DNA of 64,000 nucleotides. It comes from Nymphaea colorata. Lineage: Eukaryota; Streptophyta; Magnoliopsida; Nymphaeales; Nymphaeaceae. Numbering within the stretch: the stretch's first letter is position 1; each line of letters starts with the position of its first letter. Shown here in pieces: positions 39,733 to 53,473 of the stretch. The position numbers were made by a program, and so were the translations under genes. The notes under the pieces were generated by a model. It searched no databases. It was given only the letters and a program-made list of their open reading frames with translations, and was not told where the DNA came from. The DNA lies in the NCBI RefSeq assembly GCF_008831285.2, contig NC_045147.1, positions 19,532,581 through 19,596,580 of the forward strand. Reading direction: 5' to 3'.

Positions 39733-41639
39733 CCTTTATGTAGGTCTATGTACCCAATGGCATACACTATGCCCACAAATAGCTCCACCACTTTAGAATC
39801 AGGAACCTAGTGAGAGCGAGAAACACTATCCCAAAAAATTTAAGGCATGTATGAACGATCACTCCCAAAAAAAGTTGTTCTATGAAAACTTGTTTTGCAA
39901 AAAAAGGTAGTTCTTTAATCATTTATTAAAATTGATTTGTGTTTTTGTCGGAAGGGGATGGATATTATTCAATCCATTTTAAAAACTAGGTTTTGATAAA
40001 ATTGAGTTTTTCTCAAACTCATTTTTTAATGTCACCTGAAAACTACAAAAATTCCACTTTAAAAAGATTGTAAATCGAAACAAGTTGTTAGGGGTGGGAA
40101 GATTTCTTTTAGGTGTAGTGTTGCCATCAAAGTACTCTTGTCTCATTTGAGCGGAAACAATCACTTTAAAAGGGAACGATAAGATCATGCACAACCAAAC
40201 AAAAGAGAGAGAGAGAGAGAGGCGGCAACATGAGTTTGAGATTACCTTCATCCAGATTGGAGAGTACATCTGACCTGCACTGGATGACATCGTCACCACC
40301 ATCAGCATGAGCAGCACTTGATCACAACTTCCACCACCAGCACTACCACTCTTGCTCTATCCACTGCATCAACTGTAGAGAAACGTCTTCTAAAAACATG
40401 AGCAATGGTTACAGAAGCAGACCATGTCAATAGGAGTTAACGGGACTAGAAAGAGGGAGCCGACAAAATGCAAGACAAAACATCAAGCAAAATTTGTAGT
40501 AACTTTAGCCTTTTTGGGTTTTTAGAAGTTTTTCTAACACTGTAAAAAGGAAAGCACGTCAACTTTAACTAGGTTGCTTGATAGAGATGAGTGCGTTTTG
40601 CCAACATTGGGAGAAAGAAAGCACGTCGACTTCAATCTTGAGAAAGTTGCTTTCCGAGGTGGAATGAAGTTCCTGAAAGGCAGGGCCAAGGGGCCGGTAG
40701 GGGCCCTTGCCCTCTCGAGGCTTTGGAAAAATTGAAATTTACCATATAAAATTCACCAAAATTCTCACTTGGCCCTGTGAAAATTTTGAAACTTATATAA
40801 TGGCCCCTGCTAGGAAAAAAATTCTCCACGACTATGCATGGACTTGTTTACAAAAGTTGTGGCTGTGCCAAGCTGGTTAAATGGTGCAAAATTATCAGGA
40901 TGCCCCTCGTATACAAAAAGTAAAGCCCCCCCCCCCCTAAGGGCAAAAAGACAGAAAAATAAAAAGGGTAAATTTACCAAAATATGCATTTCCCCAAATT
41001 CCTTTCGGTGGATATTTGTGTCAAGCAACAACTAACCTCCACTTGGACAGAATATTGGTCGCATCCTCCACTTGGGCGAAATCTTACATTGAGTCGCTCC
41101 TACCATCACATGTTTCGCATCCCATGACCAATTATTGCTACATAGCTAATTAGAAAATAAATAATGCGCAAAACCAGGTTTTCCAAATGGGACCTTGTAA
41201 CAGATTTTCAAGTTACAAAATCCTGGTCAAGAATGAAAAGGAGCCAGGAGGCCTGTTTTTCACCTGTCATTCAATACCGAAGATGCACTTAAACCAATGA
41301 AAAAAAAGAGAGAGAAACTAGCTGACTCAAGTAAGTCTTCATAAGCTGTCCTCCTCCTTCTCAGCTTTTGCTGATGCTGCTGTGAGCTTCTTCCTTTTTC
41401 TTCCATCACCCGCTGCCATTACAGCTTCTCTTTCTTTCTTTCTCCAATACTCTCTTTGCCCTCTGCCCCACTCCCTTCCGCCTATCTCCTGTTCTCTTTT
41501 TTTCACAATCCCATGCTGTCTCCATCAATCCCGGCGCCCTTTTTTATTTTGGATGAAACATGACAGGTGGTGTGTGGGGTTGAGTTATTCTGGACCTTTG
41601 AGTCAAACCCAACTTCCCCTCCCTCATTGCCCTTATATA
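39733..41639. other. AT-rich intergenic DNA
   Basis: No gene recognised. GA tract at about 40206-40222 and a C-run at 40926-40937. A pyrimidine-rich patch at 41345-41520 could be the edge of a promoter or leader, but no coding region follows. Confidence 0.45.
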
Positions 41640-41689
41640 TATATCTTACCTTTTTAAGTAATAACTCTAATCAACGTTAACTAATAGAT

Positions 41690-43345
41690 GAATTCCCAAA
41701 AACACCCATTTACATCCATGACCCTTGTATGCTCTTTTTTTTTTCTGGTTTATTTCCAATAATACCCTTTCTGCTATACGCACGCATACCCACACACACA
41801 TACATTTTACAATCTTCTAACTCATTCCTAATCCTAAAATTTCATATTGTCTATGGAAATTCACAGTTGATCACTACATATATGTATATAGTTCAGAATT
41901 ACCCCTTACGATAGGTAACAATTCCAATTTACACGTTATAAATATAATATTTAGTCTTGTATTCATACGCATTTTAAATGCATAAATTACCTATTTTTAA
42001 GGCTCCTTGGGCACAAATTCTTTTCTTATTACCCCTAGCCACATGAAATTCCATTTTCACCCTAATTTATAATTAATAGCAAAAAGATCAGATTTTTAAT
42101 GGAAAAAAGCCACCTGATATCACATTTCTACCTTCTTAAAAGAAAATTTCATCCTCCAGCTTTAGATTGCACCTTTCTTTACAAAGATCAGGGTAATTCT
42201 TTTCCATGTCCAGCTCCAATCCATCTTAGGCCTCGATAGCTATCCATGCAAGCCTTCCATACAATGCTTTTAACCTAGGTGACACGTATACGGCAGTTTG
42301 GGTCAAGTACCGGCGTCGACACGCCGACACGTGGATCCCAACACGTGGATACGGCTGGATACATTTTGGATCGGGTCTGGGTCAGACCCGATCCAAACCA
42401 CTTTCATAACCCGATTTTCTTTTTAAACCTCGTTTTCTTTTTACGCTTTACTTTTTACGCTTTACCCTCGACGGTCGACCTTCCTTTACCCTCGACGACT
42501 TCCGCGGCAACACAGTTCGGCAATGGCGGGCGACGGAGACATCCGGCGGCAGCCGGCGACAGAGAGGTAAGTGTTTTTTCTATTCTTTTCGATATTAGAA
42601 GTTAGGGTTTCAACTTTCATTTGGGGATTTTTTAGATTGGGTATTTCTTGTTGATTTGGGGATGTTTTGGTTTGAAGATTGGACGGTTAAGGATCCTATT
42701 CTTCAATGCTATGTGCGATATTTTCTTTTTTTTGTTTGATGTTGGGATTTGGGGATTTTGCCTTCGTTGTTGTTGATGATGCTAGATAATGATGAATACG
42801 AGAACTAACACAAGAATTCTCAAAACCACCCATTTACATCCATGACCTTCGTCTGCTGGTTTTTTCTGGTTTATTTCCAATGATATCCTTTTTGCTGTAC
42901 ACACCCATATACACATTGTACAATCTTCCAACTCATTCCTGACCCTAGAATATTATATTTTCTATGGAAATTCAGGGTTCATCACCAAATATATAAATAT
43001 ATGCATATATTCCAGAACTACCCTTTATGGAGTTATTGCAGGTAACAATTCCAATTTACACACTATAATATTTGCTCTTGAATTCATATGCATTTCAGAA
43101 GCATAAGTACCAATTTTTAAGGCTCCTTGGGCATAAATTCATTGCTAATTATCCCAAGCTGCATGAAATTCCATTTTTAACCCAATTCATAATTAATAAC
43201 AGAAAGATCAGATTTCTAATCAGAAAGCCACATGATATCACATTTCTACCTTCATAAAAGAAAATTTCACCCTCCAGCTTTAGATTGTACCTTTCTTAAC
43301 AGAAGATAAGGGTAATTATTTTCCTTGCCCAGCTCCAAGGTACAT
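41690..43345. repeat. Direct repeats of about 520 bp flanking a 600-bp insert
   Basis: Segments at about 41690-42215 and 42815-43345 are clearly homologous. Shared words include ACCCATTTACATCCATGACC, TGATATCACATTTCTACCTT and CCTCCAGCTTTAGATTG. They read as the 3' flank of the minus-strand Ty3/gypsy remnant, possibly LTR or 3' untranslated DNA, duplicated around unrelated sequence (about 42216-42814). Confidence 0.75.
42280..42640 (+). pseudogene. Gene-like 5' fragment (leader, short first exon and donor)
   Basis: GC-richer DNA leads to ATG at 42523, 14 codons (MAGDGDIRRQPATE) plus two bases, then a strong donor AGAGAG/GTAAGTG at 42566/42567. No following exon was found before the second direct repeat begins at about 42815. 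It looks like the 5' end of a gene, or of a DNA transposon's transposase gene, cut off by insertion or capture. It could also be chance; no product is named. Confidence 0.3.
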
Positions 43346-43620
43346 TCTTTGCAGCCATGGTGTTGCTAATCTACTTTTGACTAATAGAATCCGCTTGATC
43401 TGAAGCACTTGTTCTATTCTGTCCACAATCCTATGTGCTTCTCTTCAATTGTCCTGTCATCTTATATCCGAATATCCTTGAAATTTATTACGTATTTTGA
43501 ATCTACCACATATTTCAGAAACAAAGATACATGGAAGACCGGTATATACTTGACTAAACTTTGGAGGTAGTCCTAGCCTGTAAGCCAGTTCTTCAACTTT
43601 TTCAAGATCATAAATTGTTC
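43300..43620 (-). pseudogene. Ty3/gypsy pol 3' end (integrase C-terminus and chromodomain-like tail), broken
   Basis: Minus-strand translation from about 43610 gives VEELAYRLGLPPKFSQVY, the conserved block after the integrase core of plant Ty3/gypsy elements. Further on, spacing and wording match RIVDRIEQVLQIKRILLVK, followed in another frame by the usual acidic tail with YPYLL. At least two in-frame stops and one frame change make it non-functional. It lies about 0.4 kb outside the satellite array. Retrotransposon origin is well supported; the element's full limits are not visible. Confidence 0.75.
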
Positions 43621-44035
43621 ATATCGTATATCTTTTCCCCAATAGTCCACATTCGACATTTCTAACTGTCAATCATACGTCCCAACATTTATTTGATAAG
43701 AAAGAATATCATATAAAGGATAGAAGATGAAATATGGGAATTTGGATCAAAGGTCTGATCTGACCCGAACAAGGTGTTGAACTCAGGTTTAAAATCTTGG
43801 TATGAATCAAAAATCTAATAAAATCCGGCAGAAGTATTGGATTTTGGTTTGGGATCAAAGATATGAATAAGACGCTTAACTTGATTCATATCTTCAATCT
43901 GGACCAGAGGCCATATTTGTCCGCATTTAGGTGTTGGATTTGGATTTTGTAGCAAGAGTGTAGATCACAAGTCTAATATGATCATATTTAAATGTTGTGC
44001 TTCGATTTGCATTTAAGTATAGGATTGGGATTTAT
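43621..44035. other. Array-border DNA related to the satellite inserts
   Basis: This stretch is diverged but collinear with the right part of the 650-bp inserts inside the array. Shared words are ATAAATTGTTCA, CCAACATTTATTTGAT, GGTCTGA.CTGACCC and TTTAAAATCT.GGT.TGAAT. It contains loosely repeated TTGGATCAAAGGTCTGA-like units. It immediately precedes the first monomer. Confidence 0.65.
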
Positions 44036-47000
44036 AAAAAAGCATCTAGTTGGCCATGCATTTGTCGTGTCAACCAATCAACTATTTATGTCAATTGCAT
44101 CTAATTGACATTTTTAACTTGATGTTCTGCATGTTGCTTCATCAAGATCTTAGAGCAGTTCACAGGTTTGACAAGACTGCATTCTGTATTGTTGTACGGG
44201 GTTCATCGTATCTTTTGCGCTCAAAATGAGATTATCACATATCATTTACATCACATCCCTTGAGCGTACTTTTTTAGCATTGCATGCTTTTCATTGGTTA
44301 TCCTTCTGTCTAAAGGATAACCTCCTAAAACTAACCATTATACAAATGCATCTAGTTGGTCATGCATTAGTCGTTTGAACCAATCAACCATTTATTTCAA
44401 TTAAATTTAATTGACATTTTAAATTGATGGTTCGCATGTTGCTTCATCAAGATCCTAGAGCAGTTTCCAGGTCTCGCAAGACTGCTTCCGTTTTGTTGAA
44501 CGGGGTTCATCGTATCTTTTGTGCTCAAAATGAGATGATCACATATCATTTACATCACATGCCTTGGCGCACTTGTCTAATATTACATGTTCAACGGCTT
44601 TCCTTCTGTCTTACGCTAAACCTCTTAAAGTTGACCATTATACCAATGCATCTAATTGGGCATGCATTGGTCATGTCAACAAGTCAGTCATTTATTTCAA
44701 TTGCATGTAATTGACATTTTCAACTTCATGTTGCACTTGTTGCTTCATCAAGATCCTAGAGCAGTTCCGAGGTCTCACACGACTGCTTTTCCTTTTGTTG
44801 TATGGGGTTCATCGTATCTTTTGCGCTCAAAATGAGACGATCACATATCATTTACATCACATCCCTTGAGCACAATTTCTAGTATTGCATGCTTTTCATT
44901 GACTTTTCTTTGGTTTTAAGCAAAACCTCCTAAAACTGACCATTATACCAATACATCTAGTTGGCCATGCATTGGTCGTGTTAACCAGTCAGCCATTTAT
45001 TTCAATCACATCTAATTGACATTAATTACTTGATCGTGGGCATGTTGTTTCATCATGATCTTAGAGCAGTTTCCAGGTCTCACAGGACTGCTTTCCCTTT
45101 TATTGTACGGGGTTCATCGTATCTTTTGCGTTCAAAATGAGATGATCACGTATCATTTACATCAAATCCCTTGAGCGCACTTGTCAAGAATTGCATGTTG
45201 TTTATTGGCTTTCCATTTGTCCTACGCATAACCTCCTAAATCTGACCATTACAACAGTGCATCTAGTTGGCCATGCATTGGTCGTGTCAACCATTCAACC
45301 ATTTATTTCAATTGCATCTAATTGACATTTTTAACTTGATGGTGGGCATGCTGTTTCATCAAGATCCTAGAGCAGTTCCCAAGTCTCACAGGACTGCTTT
45401 CCCTTTTGTTGTATGGGGTTCAACGTATCTTTTGTACTCAAAATGAGAAGATCACATATCATTTACATCAAATCTCTTAAGTGCACTTGTCTAGTATTGC
45501 TTGCTTTTCGTTGACTTTCCTTTTGTCTTACGCATAACCTCCAAAAACTGGCCATTACAGCAATGCATCTAGTTGGCCCTGCATTGGTCGTGTCAACCAG
45601 TCAACCATTTATTTCAATTGCATCTAATTGACATTTTTAACTTGATGGTGGCCATGTTATTTCACCAAGATCTTAAAGCAGTTCCCAGGTCTCATAGGAC
45701 TGTTTTCCCATTTGTTGAAAAGGATTCATCGTATTTTTTGCGTTCAAAATGAGACGATCACATATCATCAACATCACATCCCCTAAGCGCATTTGTCTAG
45801 TATTGCTTGCTATTCATTGACTTTCATTTTGTCTTACGCACAACCTCATAAAACTGACCATTATACCAATGCATCTAGTTGGTCAGGCAATGGTCGTGTC
45901 AACCAGTGAGCCATTTATTTCAAATACATCTAATTGACATTAATTACTTGATCGTGGGCATGTTGTTTCATTAAGATCCAAGAGCAGCTCCCAAGTCTCA
46001 CAACAATGTTTTCTCCTTTGTTGTACGAGGTTCACCGTATCTTTTGTGCTTAAAATGAGATGATACAATATCATTTACATCAGATCGCTTGAGCGCATTT
46101 GTCTAGTATTGCATGCTTTTCATTGACTTTCTTTTTATCTAACGCATAACCTCCTAAAACTGACCATTATAGCAATGCATCTAGTAGGCCATGCATTGGT
46201 CGTGTCAACCAGTCAACCAATTATTTCAATTGCATCTAATTGACATTAATAACTTGATATTGGGCATGTTGTTTCATGAGGATCTTAGATCAGTTCCTAG
46301 ATCTCACAGAAGTGCAATCCTTTTTGTTGTACGAGGTTTATCGTATCTTTTGTGCTCAAAATAAGATGATCACATATCATTTACATCACATCCCTTAAAC
46401 ACACTTTTGTCTAGTATTGCATATACAAATGCATCTAGTTGGTCATGCATTGGTCATGTTAACCAGTCAGTCAGATATTTATTTCAGTCGCATCAAATTG
46501 ACATTTTTCAACTTGATGTTCCGCATGTTATTTCATCAAGATCCTAGAGCAGTACCCAGGTCTCACAAGACTGCTTTCCCTTTTATTGTACGAGGTTCAT
46601 CGTATCTTTTGCGCTCAAAATGAAACAATCACATATCATTTACATCACATCCCATGAGCGTATTTTTCTAGTGTTGCATGTTTTTCATTGGCGATCCTTT
46701 TAAATAAAGCATAACCACCTAAAACTGACCATTATACCAATAAATTTAGTTGGTCATGCATTGGTCGTGTCAACCAATCAGTCATTTATTTCAATAACAT
46801 TAATTGACATTTTTAACTTGATGGTGCGCATGTTGCTTCATCAAGATCCTAAAGCAATTCGCAGGACTGCTTTCCCTTCTGTTGTACGGGGTTCATCGTA
46901 TCATTTGCGCTCAAAATGAGATGATCACATAACATGTACATCAAATCTCCTGAGCGCATTAGTCTAGTATTGCTGGTTTTTCATTGACTTTCATTTTGTC

Positions 47001-48726
47001 CTACGCATAACCTCCTAAAACCGACCATGACAACAATGCATCTAGTTGGCCATGCATTGGTCATGGCAACCCGTCAACCATTTATTTCAATTGCATCTAA
47101 TTGAAATTTTTAACTTGATGTTCCGCATGTTGTTTCATCAAGATCCTATAGCAGTCTTAGGTCTCACAAGACGCATTCCCTTTTGTTGTACGGGGTTCAT
47201 CATATCTTTTGTGCTCAAAAATAGACGATCATATATCATTTACATCACATCCCTTGAGCACACTTGTCAAGCATTCCATGTTGTTTATTGGCTTTCCTTT
47301 TGTCTTATGCATAACCTCCTAAAACTGACCATTATAGCAACGCATCTAGTTGGTCATGCATTGGTCGTGTCAACCAGTCAGCTATTTATTTCAATTGCAT
47401 CTAATTGACATTTTTAACTTGATGTTCCGCATCTTGCTTCATCAAGATCCTAGAACAGTTCCCAGGTCTCACAAGACTACTTTCCCTTTTGTTGTACGGG
47501 GTTCACGTATCTTTTGCTCTCAAAATGAGACTATTACATATCATTTACATCATATCCCCTGAACGTACTTTTCCAGTGCTGCATGCTTTTCATTCACTAT
47601 CCTTTTGTCTTACACATAAACTCTTAAAACTGACCATTATATGAATGCATATAGTTGGCCATGCATTGGTCGTGTCAACGAGTCAACCATTTGATTCAAT
47701 TGCATCTAATTGAGATATTTTTAACTTGATGGTGCGCATGTTGCTTCATCAAGATCCTATAGCAGTTCCGAAGTCTCACAAAACTGCTTTCCCTTTAGTT
47801 GAACGGGGTTCGTCGTATCTTTTCTGTTCAAAATGAGATGATCACATATCATTTACAACACATCCATTGGCACACTTGTCTAGTATTGCATGTTTATCTC
47901 TTGACTTTCCTTTTGCCTTACGCATAACCTCCTAAAACTGACCATTATACCAATGCATCTAGTTGGTCATGCATTGGTCGTGTCAACCGGTTAGCTATTT
48001 ATTTCAATTGCATTTAATTGACATTTTTAACTTGATGTTCCGCATCTTGCTTCATCAAGATCCTAGAGCAGTTCTCAGGTCTCACAAGACTGCTTTCCCT
48101 TTGGTTGTACGGGGTTCATCGTATCTTTTGCGCTCAAAAGGAGACTATTACATATCATTTACATCATATTCCCTGAACGCACTTTTCTAGTGTTGCATGC
48201 TTTTCATTGACTATCCTTTTGCCTTACACATAACCTCTTAAAACTGACCATTATACCAATGCATCTAGTTAGCCATGCATTGGTCGTGTCAACGAGTCAG
48301 CCATTTATTTCAATTGCATCTAATTCAGATATTTTCAACTTGATGGTGCGCATGTTGCTTCATCAAGATCCTATAGCAGTTCCGAGGTCTCACAAAACTG
48401 CTTTTCCTTTTGTTGTACGGGGTTCATCGTAGCTTTTGCGCTCAAAATGAGGCTATCACATATCATTTACATCACATCCCCCGAACGTACATTTCTAATA
48501 TTGCATTCTTTTCATTGATTATCTTTTTGTCTTACACATAACTCCTAAAACTGACCATTATACCAATGCATCTAGTTGGCCATGCATTGGTCGTGTTAAC
48601 GAGTCAGCCATTTATTTCAACTGCATCTAATTGAGATATTTTTAACTTGATGGTGCGCACGTTACTTCATCAAGATCCTATAGCAGTTCCGAGGTCTCAC
48701 AAAACTGTTTTCCCTTTTGTTGCACG

Positions 48727-49177
48727 GGGTTTATCATGATACAATTTTCGGGCATCCTATGAGTGGTCTCCAAAGCATCCCAACAAACAAGTTCAAAGGA
48801 CATGAGTAATGTGAAAATGACCTTTGTCTGTGGAACAAAGATTACAATCTTCCATGTACAACTATAACGTACGAAATATCCAATACAAAATCTTGCAATA
48901 GGAGACATTAAAGATAATTTTCCAAGGTTGAAATATCCAAATTTGATACAAATATTTATACCAATCTTCTTGACAACATTGTCCAAAGAACAATTGAATA
49001 TCATAAATTGTTCACATAGTATACGTCACTTTGTCTAAAATCATCAACAATCAACTTCCCGAACCGCCAGTCATACATCCAACATTTATATGATGACAAA
49101 CAATTTCATACCAATGATACACGATGTCATATTGGGACTTTTAATCAGAGGTCTGACGTGACCCGAATAAACTGTTG
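48727..49177 (-). repeat. Satellite insert, copy 1 (right part missing)
   Basis: A non-monomer segment begins after GCACGGGGTTTATCATGATA and covers about the first 450 bp of the insert. It stops at ACCCGAATAAACTGTTG, where monomer sequence resumes. A further stub of about 85 bp with the same left end is at about 49376-49460. Confidence 0.85.
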
Positions 49178-52100
49178 TCTTACATATAACTCCTAAAACT
49201 GACCATTATACCAATGCATCTAGTTGGCCGTGCATTGGTCATGTCAACGAGTCAGCCATTTATTTCAATTGCATCTAATTGAGATATTTTTAACTTGATT
49301 GTGCGCATCTTGCTTCATCAAGATCCTATAGCAGTTCCGAGGTCTCACAAAACTGTTTTCCCTTTTGTTGCACGGGGTTTATCATGATACAATTTTCGGG
49401 CATCCTGTGAGTGGTCTCCAAAGCATCCCAACAAACAAGTTCGAAGGCATAAATACTCATTTTTAACCCGTCAACCATTTATTTGAATTGCATCAAACTG
49501 ATATTTTTAGCTTGATGGCTCGCATGTTGCTTGATCAAGATCCTAGAGCAGTTCCCAAGTCTCATAGGACTGATTTCCCTTTTGTTGTACGGGATTCATC
49601 GTATCTTTTGCTCTTAAAATGAGAAGATCACATATCATTTACATCACATAATGTGAGCGCACTTGTCTAATATTGCATGTTTTTCATTGACTTTCCTTTT
49701 GTCTTACGCATAACCTTCTAAAATCTTGACCATTATAGCAGTGCATCTAATAGGCCATGCATTGGTCGTGTCAACCAATCACACATTTTTTTCAATTGCA
49801 CCAAATTGAAATTAACAACTTGATGGTTGACATGTTGCTTCATCAAGATTTTAGAGCAATTCTCAAGTCTCACAGGACTGTTTTCCATTCTGTTGTACAG
49901 GGTTCATCGTATCATTTGCGCTCAAAATGAGATGATCACATAACATTTACATCAAATCTCTTGACTGCATTTGTCTAATATTGCTCGCTTTTCATTGTCT
50001 TTTCTTTTGTCCTACGCATAACCTCCTAAAACCGACCATTATAGTAATGCATTTAGTTGGTCATGCGTACAAGGTTCATCGTATCTTTTGCGCTCAAAAT
50101 GAGACTATCACATATCATTTACATCATATTCCCTGAACGCACTTTTCTAGTGTTGCATGCTTTTCATTGACTATCCTTTTGCCTTACACATAACCTCCTA
50201 AAACTGACCATTATAGCGATGCATCTAGTTGGCCATGCATTGGTCGTGTCAACGAGTCAGCCATTTATTTCAATTGCATCTAATTCAGATATTTTTAACT
50301 TGATGGTGCGCATGTTGCTTCATCAAGATCCTATAGCAGTTTCGAGGTCTTACAAAACTGTTTTCCCTTTTGTTGCACGGGGTTTATCGTTAGCATTTGT
50401 ACTCAAAATGAGACTATCACATATCATTTACATCACATCCCCCTGAACGTACTTTTCTAGTGTTGCATGCTTTTCATTGACTATCTTTTTGCACTCAAAA
50501 TGAAACGATTACATACCATTTACATCTCTTGACTTTCATTTTGTCTTACGCATAACCTCCTAAAACTGACCATCATAGCAATGCATCTAGTAGGCCACGC
50601 ATTGGTCGTGTTAACCCGTCAACCATTTATTTGAATTGCATCAAATTGATATTTTTAGCTTGATGGCTCGCATGTTGCTTGATCAAGATCCTAGAGCAGT
50701 TCCCAAGTCTCATAGGACTGATTTCCCTTTTGTTGTACGGGATCCATCGTATCTTTTGCTCTTAAAATGAGAAGATCACATATCATTTACATCACATAAT
50801 GTGAGCGCACTTGTCTAGTATTGCATGTTTTTCATTGACTTTCCTTTTGTCTTACGCATAACCTCCTAAAACTGACCATTATAGCAGTGCATCTAATAGG
50901 CCATGCATTGGTCGTGTCAACCAATCACACATTTATTTCAATTGCACCTAATTGGCATTAACAACTTGATGGTTGACATGTTGCTTCATCAAGATTTTAG
51001 AGCATTCTCAAGTCTCACAGGATTGTTTTCCATTCTGTTGTATGGGGTTCATCGTATCATTTGCGCTCAAAATGAGATGCTCACATAACATTTACATCAA
51101 ATCTCTTGACTGCATTTGTCTAATATTACTTGCTTTTCATTGATTTTTCTTTTGTCCTATGCATAACCTCCTAAAACCGACCATTATAGTAATGCATTTA
51201 GTTGGTCATGCGTCGGTGGTGGCAACCCGTCAACCATTTATTTCAATTGCATCTAATTGGTTAAAAAGTTCTGCATGTTGTTTCATCAAGATCCTATAGC
51301 AGTCTCAGGCCTCACAAGACGCATTCTCTTTTGTTGTACAGGGTTCCTCATATCTTTTGCGCTCAAAATTAGACGATCATATATCATTTACATCACATCC
51401 CTTGAGCGCACTTGTCAAGCATTGCATGTTGTTTATTGGCTTTCCATTTGTCTTACGCATAACCTCCTAAAACTGACCATTATAGCAGTGCATCTAGTTG
51501 GTCATGCATTGGTCGTGTCAAACAGTCAGCTATTTATTGTCAATTGCATCTAATTGACATTTTTAACTTGATGGTGGGCATGCTGTTTCATCAAGATCCT
51601 AGAGCAGTTCCCAGGTCTCACAAGACTGCTTTCCCTTTTGTTGTACGGGGTTCATCGTATCTTTTGCGCTCAAAATGAGATTATCACATATCATTTACAT
51701 CACATCCCCTAAACGTACTTTTCTAGTGTTGCATGCTTTTCATTGACAATCCTTTTGTCTTACACATAAACTCTTAAAACTGACCATTACACCAATGCAT
51801 CTAGTTGGTCATGCATTGGTTGTGTCAACGAGTCAACCATTTACTTCAATTGCATCTAATTGAGATATTTCTAACTTGATGGTGCGCAAGATCCTATAGC
51901 AGCTCTTAAGTCTCACAAAATTGCTTTCCCTTTAATTGAACGGGGTTCGTCGTATTTTTTGATTTCAAAATGAGATGATCACATATCATTTACAACACAT
52001 CCATTGGCACACTTGTCCAGTATTGCATGTTTATCTCTTGACTTTCATTTTGCCTTACACATAACCTCCTAAAACTGACCATTATACCAATGCTTCTAGC

Positions 52101-52824
52101 TGGTCATGCATTGGTCGTGTCAACCAGTTAGCTATTTATTTCAATTGCATTTAATTGACATTTTTAACTTGATGTTCCGCATCTTGCTTTTCTCAGGTCT
52201 CACAAGACTGCTTGCCCTTTTGTTGTACGGGGTTCATCATATCTTTTGCGCTCAAAATGAGACTATCACATATCAATTACATCATATTCCCTGAACGCAC
52301 TTTTCTAGTCTTGCATGCTTTTCATTGACTATCCTTTTGCCTTACACATAACCTCATAAAACTGACCATTAAACCAATGCATCTAGTTGGCCATCCATTG
52401 GTCGTGTCAACGAGTCAGCCATTTATATCAATTGCATCTATTTCAGATATTTTTAACTTGCTGGTGCGCATGTTGCTTCATCAAGATCCTATAGCAGTTC
52501 CGAGGTCTTACAAAACTGCTTTCCCTTTTGTTGCACGGGGTTCATCGTATCTTTTGCACTCAAAATGAGACTATCACATATTATTTTTTTCTAGTGTTGC
52601 ATGTTTTTCATTGACTATCCTTTTGTCTTATACATAACTTTTAAAACTGACCATTATACCAATGCATCTAGTTGGCCATGCATTGGTCGTGTCAACGAGT
52701 CAGCAATTTATTTCATCTGTATCTAATTGAGATATTTTTAACTTGATAGTGCGCATGTTGCTTCATCAAGATCCTATAGCAGTTCCGAGGTCTCGCAAAA
52801 CTGTTTTCCCTTTTGTTGCATGGG

Positions 52825-53473
52825 GTTTATCATGACACAATTTTCGGGCATCCTGTGAGTGGTCTCCAAAGCGTCCTACCAAACAAGTTCAAAGGACATG
52901 AGTAATGTGAAAATGACCCCTATCCGTGGAACAAAGATTACAATCTTCCATGTACAACTATAACGTACGAAATATCCAATACAAAATCTTGCAATAGGAG
53001 ACATCAAAGATAATTTTCCAAGGTTGAAATATCCAAATTTGATCCAAGTATTTATATCAATCTTCTTGACGACATTGTCCAAAGAACAATTGAATATCAT
53101 AAATTTTTCACATAGTATACGCCACTTTGTCTAAAATCGTCAACAATAAACTTCCCGAACCGCCAGTCATACATCCAACATTTATTTGATGACAAACAAT
53201 TTCATACCAATGATACACGATGTCATATTGGGACTTTGGATCAGAGGTATGACCTGACCTGGATAAACTGTTGAGCTCAAATTTAAAATCTCGGTTTGAA
53301 TCAGGGGTCTAATCTGATTCGTCTTACGTGTTGGATTTTGATTTGGGATCATGATTTGGGTTAGAGGCTGAATCTGATTCAATTAAGACGTTGAATTTGG
53401 ATCAGAGGTCTATTATGATCCTGTATAGATGCTGGAACTCAGGTCATGGGTCCGGACTGGAGGTCTCATCTGT
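52825..53473 (-). repeat. Satellite insert, copy 2 (649 bp)
   Basis: Full insert between a monomer truncated at GGGGTTTATCATGA and one resuming at CCTAAAACTGACTATTATAC. The minus strand holds open frames of 74 and 66 codons without recognised relatives. Confidence 0.9.

Noticed and set aside
41690-43345. A solo or complete LTR pair of one gypsy element
   Set aside because: The two direct repeats both include the end of the pol frame. No TG...CA borders, PBS or target duplication could be fixed, so I call them a duplicated 3' flank.
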